A DNA stretch of 64,000 nucleotides from Streptomyces sp. AC555_RSS877 (lineage in GTDB: Bacteria; Actinomycetota; Actinomycetes; Streptomycetales; Streptomycetaceae). This document shows positions 1-8,344 of the stretch, piece after piece. The stretch spans positions 105,544 to 169,543 of the forward strand of contig NZ_JAGMUK010000049.1 in the NCBI RefSeq assembly GCF_019049245.1. The letters run 5' to 3'. Below the pieces are notes generated by a model, which saw only the letters and a list, made by a program, of their open reading frames with translations, was not told the origin of the DNA and did no database searches. The translations under genes were made by a program, and so were the position numbers. Position 1 is the stretch's first letter. Each line of letters begins with the position of its first letter.

Positions 1-1
1 C

Positions 2-1189
2 GTTGCCCGGATCGAGGTGCTGGAGGGGCCGGAAGCCGTTCGGAAGCGGCCCGGGATGTGGGTCGGCTCGATCGGCGAACGCGGTGTGCATCAGTTGGTG
101 TTCGAGGCCGTCGGCCGGGCGGTGAACCAGGTCCTGGCCGGGGGCGGCGGCTCCGTCGACGTCACGCTCACGCCCGACGGCGGCGTGCGAGTCGCCGACG
201 ACGGAGCGGGAGTTCCCCTCGAGGCCGTCGGGGACACCGGCGGGCCGGGCCTCGAAGCGCTGCTGACCGGGTTCTCCGCCGGGCCCGAGCCCAGCGGCCG
301 GCACATCGCGGCCGTGGGCCATGTCGGTTCGGGCCTCTTCGTCGCCAACGCGTTGTCGAGCCGGCTGACGGCCGAGGTGCGGTGCAAGGGCGTCCGCAGG
401 GTGCAGAAGTACGCGCGCGGTGTCGCTCTCGCCCCGCCCGCCGCCGTGGGGCCCGCGACCGGGATCGGGACGACCATCGCCTTCTGGCCCGACACCGAGA
501 TCTTCGATACGACGCGGTGCTCGTTCGCCGTGCTGGCGGAGCGTTTCCGGCAGGTGGCCTTCCTCAATCGCGGCCTGGGCATCTCACTGACCGACGAACG
601 CCCGGCGGGCGAGCCCCGGGCGGTGCTGTTCCGGTTCCCGGACGGAGTGCGGGACTTCGTGGCCGCCCTCGACGCGGAGGCAGGGGCGGACCTCCATCCG
701 GACGTCATCGGCTTCGAGCGGGAGGACCCGCGGATGGCGGGCACCATGGAGGTGGCCCTCCTGTGGAGCGGCTTGCGCGAGGAGCGGATACGCAGCTTCG
801 TCAACAGTCGGGCCACTGCCCAGGGCGGCACGCATGTTGACGGCCTCCGCGACGGAGTGGCGGCCGCGGTCACCGCGTACGCGCGGAAACGGGGGCTGCC
901 GGCAGCGGCGGACCCCGAGCCCGGCGCCGACCGGATCGGCCACAACCTCACGGGGGTCGTGTCGGTGAAGCTCGACCGTCCCGAGTTCCTGGGCGCCACA
1001 CGCGCACTGCTGGGCAACAACGATGTGCGGGTTTGTGACGGGGAGGCCGTCCGGGAGCACCTCGGCAACTGGTTCGAGGAGCAGCCGGAGCGAGCCGCGG
1101 AGGTCGTCGACCGAATCTTCCACCAGGAGGGAAACAGCAGCGGAGGGGCCCGGCAGCAACCGCGCGACGGCGTTGCCGGCTGTGACTGA
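2..1189 (+). CDS. GyrB/ParE-like GHKL ATPase without TOPRIM domain (5' partial)
   Basis: The protein aligns with the N-terminal ATPase and transducer part of gyrase subunit B (EAVRKRPGMWVG, ADDGAGVP, GHVGSG) and stops at about 390 residues. The TOPRIM and C-terminal domains of a normal GyrB (over 640 residues) are absent. The frame is open to the window edge and VARIE precedes the first GTG at 17, so the true start probably lies upstream. Numbered from that GTG, the general-base Glu is kept (E30), but the Mg-binding Asn of the VVDN motif is Arg34. The transducer QTK motif that contacts the gamma-phosphate reads ATR (327-329). Family knowledge says these residues are needed for ATP turnover, so I infer a weak or non-ATPase paralogue of unknown role. 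It is not a functional gyrase subunit by itself. Confidence 0.85.
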   Translation, partial: VARIEVLEGPEAVRKRPGMWVGSIGERGVHQLVFEAVGRAVNQVLAGGGGSVDVTLTPDGGVRVADDGAGVPLEAVGDTGGPGLEALLTGFSAGPEPSGRHIAAVGHVGSGLFVANALSSRLTAEVRCKGVRRVQKYARGVALAPPAAVGPATGIGTTIAFWPDTEIFDTTRCSFAVLAERFRQVAFLNRGLGISLTDERPAGEPRAVLFRFPDGVRDFVAALDAEAGADLHPDVIGFEREDPRMAGTMEVALLWSGLREERIRSFVNSRATAQGGTHVDGLRDGVAAAVTAYARKRGLPAAADPEPGADRIGHNLTGVVSVKLDRPEFLGATRALLGNNDVRVCDGEAVREHLGNWFEEQPERAAEVVDRIFHQEGNSSGGARQQPRDGVAGCD

Positions 1190-1508
1190 GCGCTGCGGTT
1201 GGCTGTGCCCTCGACGCGGTGGCTGATCGAGTCGACGCAGGACGGCGATGATGCGGGGGTCGTAGCCGTCGCGGAAGCGCGGCCACAGCCACGTACGGCG
1301 GCCGCCTCGCCGCCGAGCGACAGGGTCGATCGACGCGCTCAGCGACGGGGCCGGCCCGGGACGTCACGGGACGGTCTGGGGTCTCGCGCCGGCGGCGCTT
1401 TTAACACATGCCGCGCCTCCGCGCATGACATGCGCACTCCCCCATACGGCCCCATCCTGGGAAGCAGCACCATCGGCTGCACAGGCCGACCATCCCCCGG
1501 GAGGTCCT
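1190..1508. other. Intergenic region, nothing recognised
   Basis: About 320 bp between the GyrB-like gene and a small membrane protein. No coding frame with family resemblance, RNA gene or strong hairpin was seen. A GGGAGG Shine-Dalgarno lies at its right end and belongs to the next gene. Confidence 0.5.
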
Positions 1509-1661
1509 GTGATCCTGCTCGTTCTGCTCGCGCCCGCCCTGATGATGGCGTTCCTCTTCGCCATGGACGCTCTCGAGGAACGTCTGTTTCCCCGCCTGCC
1601 AGGGGCGGATGACGTGGGACCTTCAGCCGACGACACACCAGCGTCCTCTTCCTCTCCCTGA
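1509..1661 (+). CDS. Small single-pass membrane protein, hypothetical
   Basis: A 50-residue protein. I chose the GTG start because GGGAGG sits just upstream; the longer open frame begins in low-complexity sequence. Residues 1-20 (MILLVLLAPALMMAFLFAMD) form one hydrophobic segment. An acidic, Ser/Pro-rich tail (DDVGPSADD, SSSSP) follows. This layout suggests a small integral membrane protein. No function can be assigned, and I recognise no family. Confidence 0.55.
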   Translation: MILLVLLAPALMMAFLFAMDALEERLFPRLPGADDVGPSADDTPASSSSP

Positions 1662-1787
1662 CAGCGGCATGGTGAGGATCCCTCGACGAGGTGGGGCGTG
1701 CCACCGCCCCACCCAGGGACGCAAGTCGGGCATCCTCGCGTGAACTGCGCGGATGCGGGCCGGTGCGGCTCGGATGATCCTGGAGCC

Positions 1788-2012
1788 ATGGCCGGACAGC
1801 TGCGCGTCATCGTGTATCCGCCGTCACCGACGGGCGGCCGGCGCGTGCGCGTCGACGGCGAGATCCTGGGCCTGGCCCACAACCTCTCCGACATCGCCGA
1901 GTTCCTTCGTCGCGCCGGGTTGGACATCGATGCCGCCGAGCTGCCTCACTCCCCTCTCATCGACTGGCGGGGTTCCGGCCCTCAGTACTGGAGACCGGAG
2001 CCGGATAGCTGA
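1788..2012 (+). CDS. Conserved hypothetical, 74 residues
   Basis: The ATG at 1788 is preceded by TGGAG. The product is a soluble-looking 74-residue protein with a beta-rich N-terminus (LRVIVYPPSPTGGRRVRVDG), a short helix (NLSDIAEFLRRAGLDID) and a C-terminal IDWRGSGPQYW. The pattern resembles small hypothetical proteins common in Streptomyces. It lies ahead of the GAF-ANTAR gene but about 290 bp away, so an operon is not evident. No function is assigned. Confidence 0.5.
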   Translation: MAGQLRVIVYPPSPTGGRRVRVDGEILGLAHNLSDIAEFLRRAGLDIDAAELPHSPLIDWRGSGPQYWRPEPDS

Positions 2013-2302
2013 GTCATTCGAGACCCTCGATCGACGCGGACGTGCACGGGTTGCCACAGTGCCGCGCCTTCCTCGGGGTGACTCCTCGAATCCATCCGTT
2101 GCCGGCGGGCATAGGCGTGGCGGTGATCGCCCCACCTGCGCTCCGGTGGCGTAGCGTTCGAAGTAGGGACGCCCGCTACGCCGGTGACTGCGCCGGTGTC
2201 AGTGGCGGCCGCACTGGAGGTTTCCTTCGGACGTTGGACTCCGTCGCCCCGGTGGCACGACGAGACGCCGACGAGGGCCGCGGCCCCGTGAAGGAACCTG
2301 AG

Positions 2303-3028
2303 ATGAGCGCCGACGACACATATGGCAACAGTCACCTCACCCAGTGGCTGCTGGAGACCGACTCGCTGGAAGACTTCCTGCAGACACTGGCCGACGCCGC
2401 CCTCGAGCTGTCCCGCGTCCAAGGCGCCGGCCTCACCCTGGAACGCGACGGGCGGCCGCTGACCGTGGTCAGCGCCGGAACCGTGGCCACGAAGCTGGAC
2501 GAGAAGCAGTACGGCCAGGACGACGGCCCCTGCCTGCAGGCTTTGCGTACCGGCGAGGAACTGCTCGTCCGGGACATGCTGCAGGAGTCCCGGTGGGGCG
2601 ACTATCCCCCCTACGCCGCGGCCTGCGGGATCCGCTCCTCCCTCTCCTTGCCGATCGCCGCCCACACGCACACCGCATGCGCCATCAACCTCTACGCGGC
2701 CCCGCCGGACGCGTTCGGACAAGCGGATCTCACGGCATTGCGTTCACTCGCCGCGGAAGCCACCGGCGCCATCTCGTTGGCCCAACGCATCGCCGACACC
2801 CAGGAATTCGCCGACCAGCTGCAGACCGCCATGCATTCCCGCAGCGTCATCGACCAGGCCCTCGGTGTGGTCATGGGACAGCGCCGCTGTTCCGCCGACG
2901 AGGCTTTCGGCATCCTGCGGTCAGCCTCCCAGCACCGCAACATCAAACTCCGTGACCTGTGCGCCGAGCTGATCACCAATCTCACCGGCCGGCCGCCGAC
3001 CGCTCCGGAACTGCGCCCCCGCCCCTGA
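2303..3028 (+). CDS. GAF-ANTAR domain transcription antitermination regulator
   Basis: A 241-residue protein. The ATG at 2303 has AAGGAA about eight bases upstream; a GTG 15 bases earlier is possible. Residues about 20-165 form a GAF domain (DDGPCLQALRTGEE, CGIRSSLSLPI), a small-molecule or signal sensor. Residues about 175-230 form an ANTAR domain (IDQALGVVMGQ, CSADEAFGILR, LRDLCAELI), the RNA-binding three-helix module that controls termination at leader hairpins. Such GAF-ANTAR proteins are abundant in actinomycetes and usually act as stand-alone stress regulators. No kinase or target leader is next to it. The domain call is firm; its ligand and targets are unknown. Confidence 0.88.
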   Translation: MSADDTYGNSHLTQWLLETDSLEDFLQTLADAALELSRVQGAGLTLERDGRPLTVVSAGTVATKLDEKQYGQDDGPCLQALRTGEELLVRDMLQESRWGDYPPYAAACGIRSSLSLPIAAHTHTACAINLYAAPPDAFGQADLTALRSLAAEATGAISLAQRIADTQEFADQLQTAMHSRSVIDQALGVVMGQRRCSADEAFGILRSASQHRNIKLRDLCAELITNLTGRPPTAPELRPRP

Positions 3029-3048
3029 AAGGGCGGTCCACGCGTTCC

Positions 3049-3936
3049 TCATGGCCGGACACCCTCACGTGCCGCCATCTGGTCGGCGCGTCCGCCCGCT
3101 CCGAGTGGGCCGGTGGAGCGGAAGGGTGCGTCGGCCTCGAGTCGGGGCAGCCGACGCCGGGACACGCGTAGCACGACGGGCGGCAGCGCGGCACGCCCCG
3201 CCTGGACGAGGCGCAGCCAGGCGGGCATGTAGACGGCGGTACGGCGGTGCTCCACGGCCCAGGCCAGGCATGCGGCGACCCGGTCGGCCGGATACACGCG
3301 GCGAGCGGGCGCGGGCATGGCGGCGCGCAGTTCCCGCAGCACCGCGTACCGGTCGGCGTCGCGGATCATGTCCGTGTCCGTCCAGTTGATGTAGGCGACC
3401 CCCACGGCCACTCCGTGGTGGGCCACCTCGGCGCGCAGGGCGTGGGCGAAGGCCTCGACGCCCGCTTTGGAGGCGCAGTAGGCGCTCATCAGGGGCGCGG
3501 CGCCGAAGGAGGCGAGTGAGCCGACCTGGAGGTAGTAACCCGCCGTCTCCATGAGGTCCGGCAGGAAGGTGCGGGCCGTCAGCGCGCTGCCGGTCAGGTT
3601 CACGTCGATGACCCGGCGCCAGTCGGCGGGGTCCAAGGCGGCGAACGGGCCGCCCTGCGAGATGCCGGCGTTCGCCACGACGGCCGAGACAGGGCCCAGA
3701 CGCGCCCGTACCTCCTTCGCGGCCCGGGCCAGCGCCTCCCCGTCGGTGACGTCGGCCTCAACGGCCACGGCCGACGTCCACAGGGATGCCGCGACGTCCT
3801 CCAGCCCGGCCTTCTCGTGGCCGAGCAGGGCCAGCCGGGCCCCGCGACGTGACAGGTCCCGGGCCAGGGCCGCCCCCAGCCCGCGGGCGGCTCCCGTCAC
3901 AACCACGGTGCGGTTCTCGAGCGGGCTGCGTGTCAT
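3049..3936 (-). CDS. SDR family NAD(P)-dependent oxidoreductase
   Basis: A classical short-chain dehydrogenase of 295 residues. The Rossmann glycine motif TGAARGLG is at 14-21, NAG at 89-91, the catalytic Ser near 140 (VGSLASFG), and YCASK gives Tyr153/Lys157. A C-terminal extension of about 60 residues with an aromatic/hydrophobic stretch (VYMPAWLRLV) recalls membrane-associated SDRs acting on lipophilic substrates. It is the last of a minus-strand group with a conserved hypothetical (4018-4536), an FAD oxidoreductase and an SRPBCC protein. I infer co-expression and a role on a lipid or isoprenoid-like substrate; the substrate itself cannot be read from the sequence. Confidence 0.88.
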   Translation of the reverse strand: MTRSPLENRTVVVTGAARGLGAALARDLSRRGARLALLGHEKAGLEDVAASLWTSAVAVEADVTDGEALARAAKEVRARLGPVSAVVANAGISQGGPFAALDPADWRRVIDVNLTGSALTARTFLPDLMETAGYYLQVGSLASFGAAPLMSAYCASKAGVEAFAHALRAEVAHHGVAVGVAYINWTDTDMIRDADRYAVLRELRAAMPAPARRVYPADRVAACLAWAVEHRRTAVYMPAWLRLVQAGRAALPPVVLRVSRRRLPRLEADAPFRSTGPLGAGGRADQMAAREGVRP

Positions 3937-4017
3937 GGGCCGTTCCCTTCGTGCCGACGCCCCGTTCAGTCCGGGCTCATCCTCCGCTTCCGGCCAAGGC
4001 CCCGCACCGGATGCGGC

Positions 4018-4536
4018 TCACGCCTGTGGCGTCCCCTGCCGTAGGTCCGTCGTCGATTGGTTCCGCTCCCGTGCGGAGGTGTCGGGCTCGCGCGTGGTGT
4101 CCGAACGGGCGGTGTGATCGGGGTGGCCGACCGTGCGGCGGGCTTCCTTCAGCTCTGCCTCGTACAGGTGGTCGCGGCCGTCGGCGAGTTCCTCCACGGC
4201 GGCATGGGCGAGGTCCTTGAACGGCTGGTAGTAGGTGCTGTCGTAGGCCTCGACGATCTGGAAGGTCCAGTGCCCCGGAATGACGTTGCGGCCCAGGACC
4301 TGCGTCCGCACCATCTCGGCCCACTCGGGACGACCGGCCTCACGCAGCAGCCGCACCGCCCGGTCCAGTTCGAAGTCCGCGGTCCCGGTCAGCTGGTGGA
4401 AGCTGTAGAGGTGGCCGCGGGCGCGCTCGGTCGTCTCCAGCGCCTTGGACAGTGATCCGAGAGCCTCCACCGTCTCGTCGGTGACGCCTTCAGGCCGCTG
4501 ATGGTCACGGTCGGGCCCGTCGCCTTTCATGGTCAT
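4018..4536 (-). CDS. Conserved hypothetical in a stress-type redox cluster
   Basis: A 172-residue protein. I chose the ATG at 4536 because TTGGAGGCG precedes it; the longer frame upstream is Arg/Ala-rich and overlaps the next gene. The middle part (TERARGHLYSFHQLTG, DFELDRAVRLLREAG, GRNVIPGHWTFQ, YYQPFKDL) is helical and well structured. The last 35 residues are polar and look disordered. It lies between an SDR gene and an FAD oxidoreductase on the same strand. I recognise it as a conserved actinobacterial hypothetical, but no catalytic motif is visible. Confidence 0.6.
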   Translation of the reverse strand: MTMKGDGPDRDHQRPEGVTDETVEALGSLSKALETTERARGHLYSFHQLTGTADFELDRAVRLLREAGRPEWAEMVRTQVLGRNVIPGHWTFQIVEAYDSTYYQPFKDLAHAAVEELADGRDHLYEAELKEARRTVGHPDHTARSDTTREPDTSARERNQSTTDLRQGTPQA

Positions 4537-4708
4537 GGTTCGCCTCCAACGGTGTGGCACGGAAGGGTCCTCCCGCAGGCCGGTGGGGCCGGCCCCATGC
4601 CCACGACTGGCGCCCGCTGCCGCTGCCCGGGGTGCCCGGGTCTGCCGACCGGCCCGGTACACCGGACAACGCGCTCGTTCGGCGCGCTGTGCCCGCTCGG
4701 CGCGGGGC

Positions 4709-6358
4709 TCATCCGTCGTCCGCCTGTCGGTCGCTGTGCGCACGCCGAGAGCCGGTGCGGTCACGGCGGGCCAGGATGCGTTGTGCCTTGCTCCCGCCCG
4801 GTGGCAGACGCCGACGCAGTGCGGCGCGTGCGGCGTTCGCGCCCGGAGCCCCGTGGACCCCGCCGCCCGGATGCGCGCCCGCGGACGCGAGGTAGAGGCC
4901 GCCCACAGGGGTCTCCGGCCGCCCGGTACCGGGTATCGGGCGGAAGAGAAGCTGCTGGTGAAGGGCGGTGGTACCGCCGTTGATGGCTCCGGCGACCAGG
5001 TTGGCGTCGAGTGACTGCAGCGTGGGCGGAGCGAGGATCCGGCGGGCCCGGATCAGGGAGCGGAAGCCGGGGGCGAACCGTTCGACTTGACGTTCGACGC
5101 GGTCGGCCATGATCTCCTGTTCCCTCGCGTCCCAGCTGCCCGTCAGGCCCTCTGCACCCGCGTCGCCGCCGACCTCGCGGGGCACGTGGGTGTACGCCCA
5201 CGCGGACTCGGTGCCGGTCGGCGAGCGCGAGGGGTCGGACGTCGTCATCTGGCCGAACAGGGAGAAGGGGCGGTCGGGGACCTGGCGCATGGCGATCTGC
5301 GCGGCGAAGCGGGTGAGTTCGTCGACGCCGTCGGCCAGGTGGACCGTCCCGGCCCGGGCGGCCTGCGCGGCCTGCCACGGCACCGCGCCGTCGAGGGCCC
5401 AGTCGACCTTGAACGTGCCGAAGTCCCATTGGAAGCGCCGCAGGTCGTCCAGCAGCTGGGCGGGGAGGTGCTCCTCGGCGACGAGTTCGCCGTACAGAGC
5501 GGGCACGGACACGTCCGCGAGCACGGCGCGCCGGGCCGGGACCGATTCGCCGCCGGCGGCACGCACGCCTACGGCGCGTCCCTGCCGGACGACGACTTCC
5601 TCGACTCGCTGCCCGCAGCGCACGGTGCCGCCCAGCGTGTCCAGCCGGCGGGTCAGCGCTGCGGTGAGGGCACCGGAGCCGCCGACCGGAACGGGAAAAC
5701 CGTAGGTCTGTCCGAGCATCGACATCAGCCAGCCGAAGCCGCCGCTGCCCGCGGCTTCCGGCGCCAGGTCGGCGTGCAGCGCATTGCCGGCCAGCAGCAG
5801 CCTGCCACCCTCGCCCCGGAACTCCTCCTCGCCCATGCGCCGCACCGGCAGCAGCAGGCTGCGCGCCAGACGCAGACCTCCCGCCCCCCGCAGGCGTAGG
5901 GCGAGGCGCGCCCCGGCACGCACCGGCGGGAAAGGCGTGAACAGGGCCCGCAGAAGGTCCTCCCGCACGCCCTGCCACACCTCGTGCAGACCGCGCCAGG
6001 CGGCTCCATCGCCCGGCGCGAAGGCCTCCAGCGAGTCCGCGGTGACGTCGAGACGCCGGTCGAGGACCGCGCAGCTGCCGTCGGTCAGCGGGTGCGCCAG
6101 CACGTGCGAGGCGTGGCTCCACCGCAGCCCGTGGTCCTGCAGGCGCAGCCCGGCCAGGATCGGGGAGGCCGCGGCCAGTGGGTAGAAGGAGCTGAAGAGA
6201 TCGCTGACGAACGCGGGGTCGACGCCTCGGTCGTGGCGCACGGCACCGCCGGCCTCCGTCTGCTCCTCCAGGACGGTCACGCTCCACCCCGCGTCGGCGA
6301 GCAGGTTCGCCGCCACCAGTCCATTGGGGCCGGCCCCGATCACCACCGCATCAGGCAT
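4709..6358 (-). CDS. CrtI-like NAD(P)/FAD-dependent oxidoreductase
   Basis: A 549-residue flavoprotein. The dinucleotide-binding motif GAGPNG is at residues 8-13, with VLEE ending beta-2. The C-terminal flavin motif GLYLASAGAHPGGGVHGAPG is typical of the phytoene desaturase/PYROXD2-like family. I set the start at ATG 6358 (GGAGAG upstream). Its first bases overlap the stop of the SRPBCC gene by 8 bp, indicating translational coupling. Family members desaturate or oxidise isoprenoids and related hydrophobic compounds, but this gene has no phytoene synthase nearby. I therefore call the family, not the substrate. Confidence 0.85.
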   Translation of the reverse strand: MPDAVVIGAGPNGLVAANLLADAGWSVTVLEEQTEAGGAVRHDRGVDPAFVSDLFSSFYPLAAASPILAGLRLQDHGLRWSHASHVLAHPLTDGSCAVLDRRLDVTADSLEAFAPGDGAAWRGLHEVWQGVREDLLRALFTPFPPVRAGARLALRLRGAGGLRLARSLLLPVRRMGEEEFRGEGGRLLLAGNALHADLAPEAAGSGGFGWLMSMLGQTYGFPVPVGGSGALTAALTRRLDTLGGTVRCGQRVEEVVVRQGRAVGVRAAGGESVPARRAVLADVSVPALYGELVAEEHLPAQLLDDLRRFQWDFGTFKVDWALDGAVPWQAAQAARAGTVHLADGVDELTRFAAQIAMRQVPDRPFSLFGQMTTSDPSRSPTGTESAWAYTHVPREVGGDAGAEGLTGSWDAREQEIMADRVERQVERFAPGFRSLIRARRILAPPTLQSLDANLVAGAINGGTTALHQQLLFRPIPGTGRPETPVGGLYLASAGAHPGGGVHGAPGANAARAALRRRLPPGGSKAQRILARRDRTGSRRAHSDRQADDG

Positions 6359-6854
6359 GGCCGCTCTCCGCTGGGCCGATGTTCGCACCCGCGTGCGACT
6401 CGGCACCATGCTCGCGCCGCTCGGCGTCCCCTTCGCACACCTTGGCGAGCCGGGGGAGCATCGCGCGGTGCCGCAACTGGATCAGTGCCTCGGTCCCCAC
6501 GGTGTGCAGCGTCCCGCCGACGCCCCGCAGGGGATGCTCGTCCACGATCACCAGACAGTGCTCGCCCCAGGGGCGCAGCTCGATGGCGATCCGCGCCGTG
6601 CCCAGCCATCCGGCGTGGGCTTCGAGTTCCAGCGCGGTCCCCTCCTCGCATCGCCGTACCACGGTCTCGTTGGTCAGCCGGGCCGGACCCAGCCGGACCT
6701 CGTAGGTGATCGCCGCGCCCTTGTCCGGCCAGCGTCCCCGCAGTGGGGTCGAGTCCGACGTGCCCACCACCCACTCCGCGTACCGGTCACCGTCGGCAAG
6801 AACGGCCCACACCGTCTGTGGGCTGGCCGTGATCAGACGATGGCGTACCGCCAT
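6351..6854 (-). CDS. SRPBCC (START-like) family protein
   Basis: A 167-residue protein. Residues 1-140 show the polyketide-cyclase/START pattern: an N-terminal beta strand (RHRLITASPQTVWAVLAD), then DGDRYAEWV, a beta-rich core and a C-terminal helix (LRHRAMLPRLAKVCEG). The fold binds hydrophobic ligands in a central cavity. The tail after 145 is polar. Its 3' end overlaps the downstream FAD oxidoreductase by 8 bp, so the two are likely co-translated and may act on the same ligand. The ATG is preceded by GGGAGG. No catalytic residues can be assigned. Confidence 0.8.
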   Translation of the reverse strand: MAVRHRLITASPQTVWAVLADGDRYAEWVVGTSDSTPLRGRWPDKGAAITYEVRLGPARLTNETVVRRCEEGTALELEAHAGWLGTARIAIELRPWGEHCLVIVDEHPLRGVGGTLHTVGTEALIQLRHRAMLPRLAKVCEGDAERREHGAESHAGANIGPAESGHA

Positions 6855-6897
6855 TCGAACCTCCCGCGCTCGGTGTCCTGTCCGTCGTCATCGCGGA

Positions 6898-6922
6898 GTG
6901 CCCTGCCCGCCCGATTCAAAAC
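6898..6922 (-). promoter_or_regulatory. Possible SigB-type stress promoter
   Basis: On the minus strand, GTTT is followed 15 bases later by GGGCAC, one mismatch from the Streptomyces SigB-type consensus (GTTT, 14-16 bases, GGGTAC/T). It lies about 45 bases before the SRPBCC start. Short motifs like this occur by chance in GC-rich DNA, so this is a weak call. Confidence 0.25.
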
Positions 6923-7044
6923 GGGCCATTCCGGGCGCGAGCGATGACGACTCGACCGGGGGCACCGTCACCTTCGGTCCGATCGGCGGCCGGTGGCGAG
7001 GGGAGTCATCTCTCTTCCCTCAACGGCGACTCCCTTCCCTTTTT

Positions 7045-7055
7045 ATGGTTACCAT
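7045..7055. promoter_or_regulatory. Inverted repeat, possible regulator operator
   Basis: ATGGTTACCAT is a perfect 5-1-5 inverted repeat in a locally AT-rich stretch about 40 bp before the quinone-oxidoreductase-like gene. A TetR-family gene lies just downstream of that gene, so it is a candidate operator. Nothing in the sequence proves which protein binds. Confidence 0.3.
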
Positions 7056-7095
7056 GTATCCGTAAAGCAGGCGCGCCCACTCCTCCTGGAGGCAG

Positions 7096-8046
7096 ATGAT
7101 GAAGGCAGCAGTAGTGGCAACGGCGGGTGGCGCGGTGCCCGAGGACCGGGACTTCCACGATCCCGAGGCCGGAGAGGGCCGGCGGATCGTCGACCTGGTC
7201 GCGACCGCGATCCACCCCGTGGTGCGCGCCAAGGCGTCCGGCGGGCACTACAGCAGCACCGGGCAGTTCCCGCTGGTGCCGGGCGTGGACGCGGTGGCCC
7301 GCACCGCTGACGGCACGTTGGTGTACACCGGTGACGTCGAGGAGCCGTGGGGCACGTTCGCCGAACGGATGGCGGTCAGCATGGCGCTCCCGCTTCCGGG
7401 CGGGACCGATCCCGTCGCCGTGGCGGCGGGCATGAACCCGGGCATGTCGTCCTGGATGCCGCTCACCGGCCACGTGGACGAGCACCGCACGCCGGACACC
7501 GTGATGATCCTCGGGGTGACCGGGGCGGCCGGCGGTCTCGCCGTGCAGAACGCCCAAGCGCTCGGCGTGCCGCGCATCATCGGCGTCGGCCGCGGCGCGG
7601 ACGACCTCATGCGGGTGGCGGGCCTCGGCGCCGAGACCGTCCACATCGTCGGCTCCAAGGAGGCGGACGCGGCGGCCATCGGTGCGGCCCTCGACGGCAA
7701 GGCGCCCGACCTCGTTCTGGACTTCCTGTGGGGAAGCGCGGCCGAGTCCGCCTTCCAGGCGCTGGCGGACATTCCCGGCGGCGCCACCAGCTACGTGGAG
7801 ATCGGCGGCGCGGCCGGCGAACAGGCCACCGTGCCCGCCTCGCTGCTGCGCAGCCGCCCCTTCCGCCTCAGCGGCAGCGGCATCGGCTCCTTCGACATGC
7901 GCCGCTATGTCCACCAGGTCTCCACGTACGTCCAGCTCATCGCCGACGGCAAGGTGAAGGTGGACGCCCAGGCCTACCCCCTCTCCCGGGTCGGCGAGGC
8001 GTGGACGGCTCCGGCAGGCCCCCGCCCCGTCCTGATCGCCGGCTGA
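7096..8046 (+). CDS. Quinone oxidoreductase-like MDR family protein
   Basis: A 316-residue zinc-independent medium-chain dehydrogenase/reductase. It has the N-terminal GroES-like part (FPLVPGVDAVARTADG) and a cofactor domain with the glycine-rich ILGVTGAAGGLAVQNAQ near 137-153. The usual catalytic zinc cysteines are absent, as in quinone oxidoreductase and alkenal reductase relatives. GGAGG precedes tandem ATG codons at 7096 and 7099. A TetR-family gene on the opposite strand converges on it from 8345 and is a likely regulator. It probably reduces quinones or reactive carbonyls with NADPH; the substrate is inferred from family only. Confidence 0.82.
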   Translation: MMKAAVVATAGGAVPEDRDFHDPEAGEGRRIVDLVATAIHPVVRAKASGGHYSSTGQFPLVPGVDAVARTADGTLVYTGDVEEPWGTFAERMAVSMALPLPGGTDPVAVAAGMNPGMSSWMPLTGHVDEHRTPDTVMILGVTGAAGGLAVQNAQALGVPRIIGVGRGADDLMRVAGLGAETVHIVGSKEADAAAIGAALDGKAPDLVLDFLWGSAAESAFQALADIPGGATSYVEIGGAAGEQATVPASLLRSRPFRLSGSGIGSFDMRRYVHQVSTYVQLIADGKVKVDAQAYPLSRVGEAWTAPAGPRPVLIAG

Positions 8047-8344
8047 ACGGCCACCCCGGCCGCACCTTGGCGTTCTCCCGGCGCCATCGTCCGGCTCCCG
8101 GTCTTCGCATGGGGGTGAGCCGGGCACTGGTGGAGGTGGGCGGCGTCTTTGTCATGCTGCCTTGCGGGCGGTGACGAGACCGCCAGGCTCGACTGGATCG
8201 GCTGGTACTGAGCGGTGAACCCGTCGACAACGCCGGCGCGCGACCGCGATCCCGGAGGGCAGGATGCTCCTTGGGGACCACGGTCGTCGGCGACGGAGGA
8301 CGACACCACACCCATGCCGCACGGGACCACACGTACTGGCGGGC

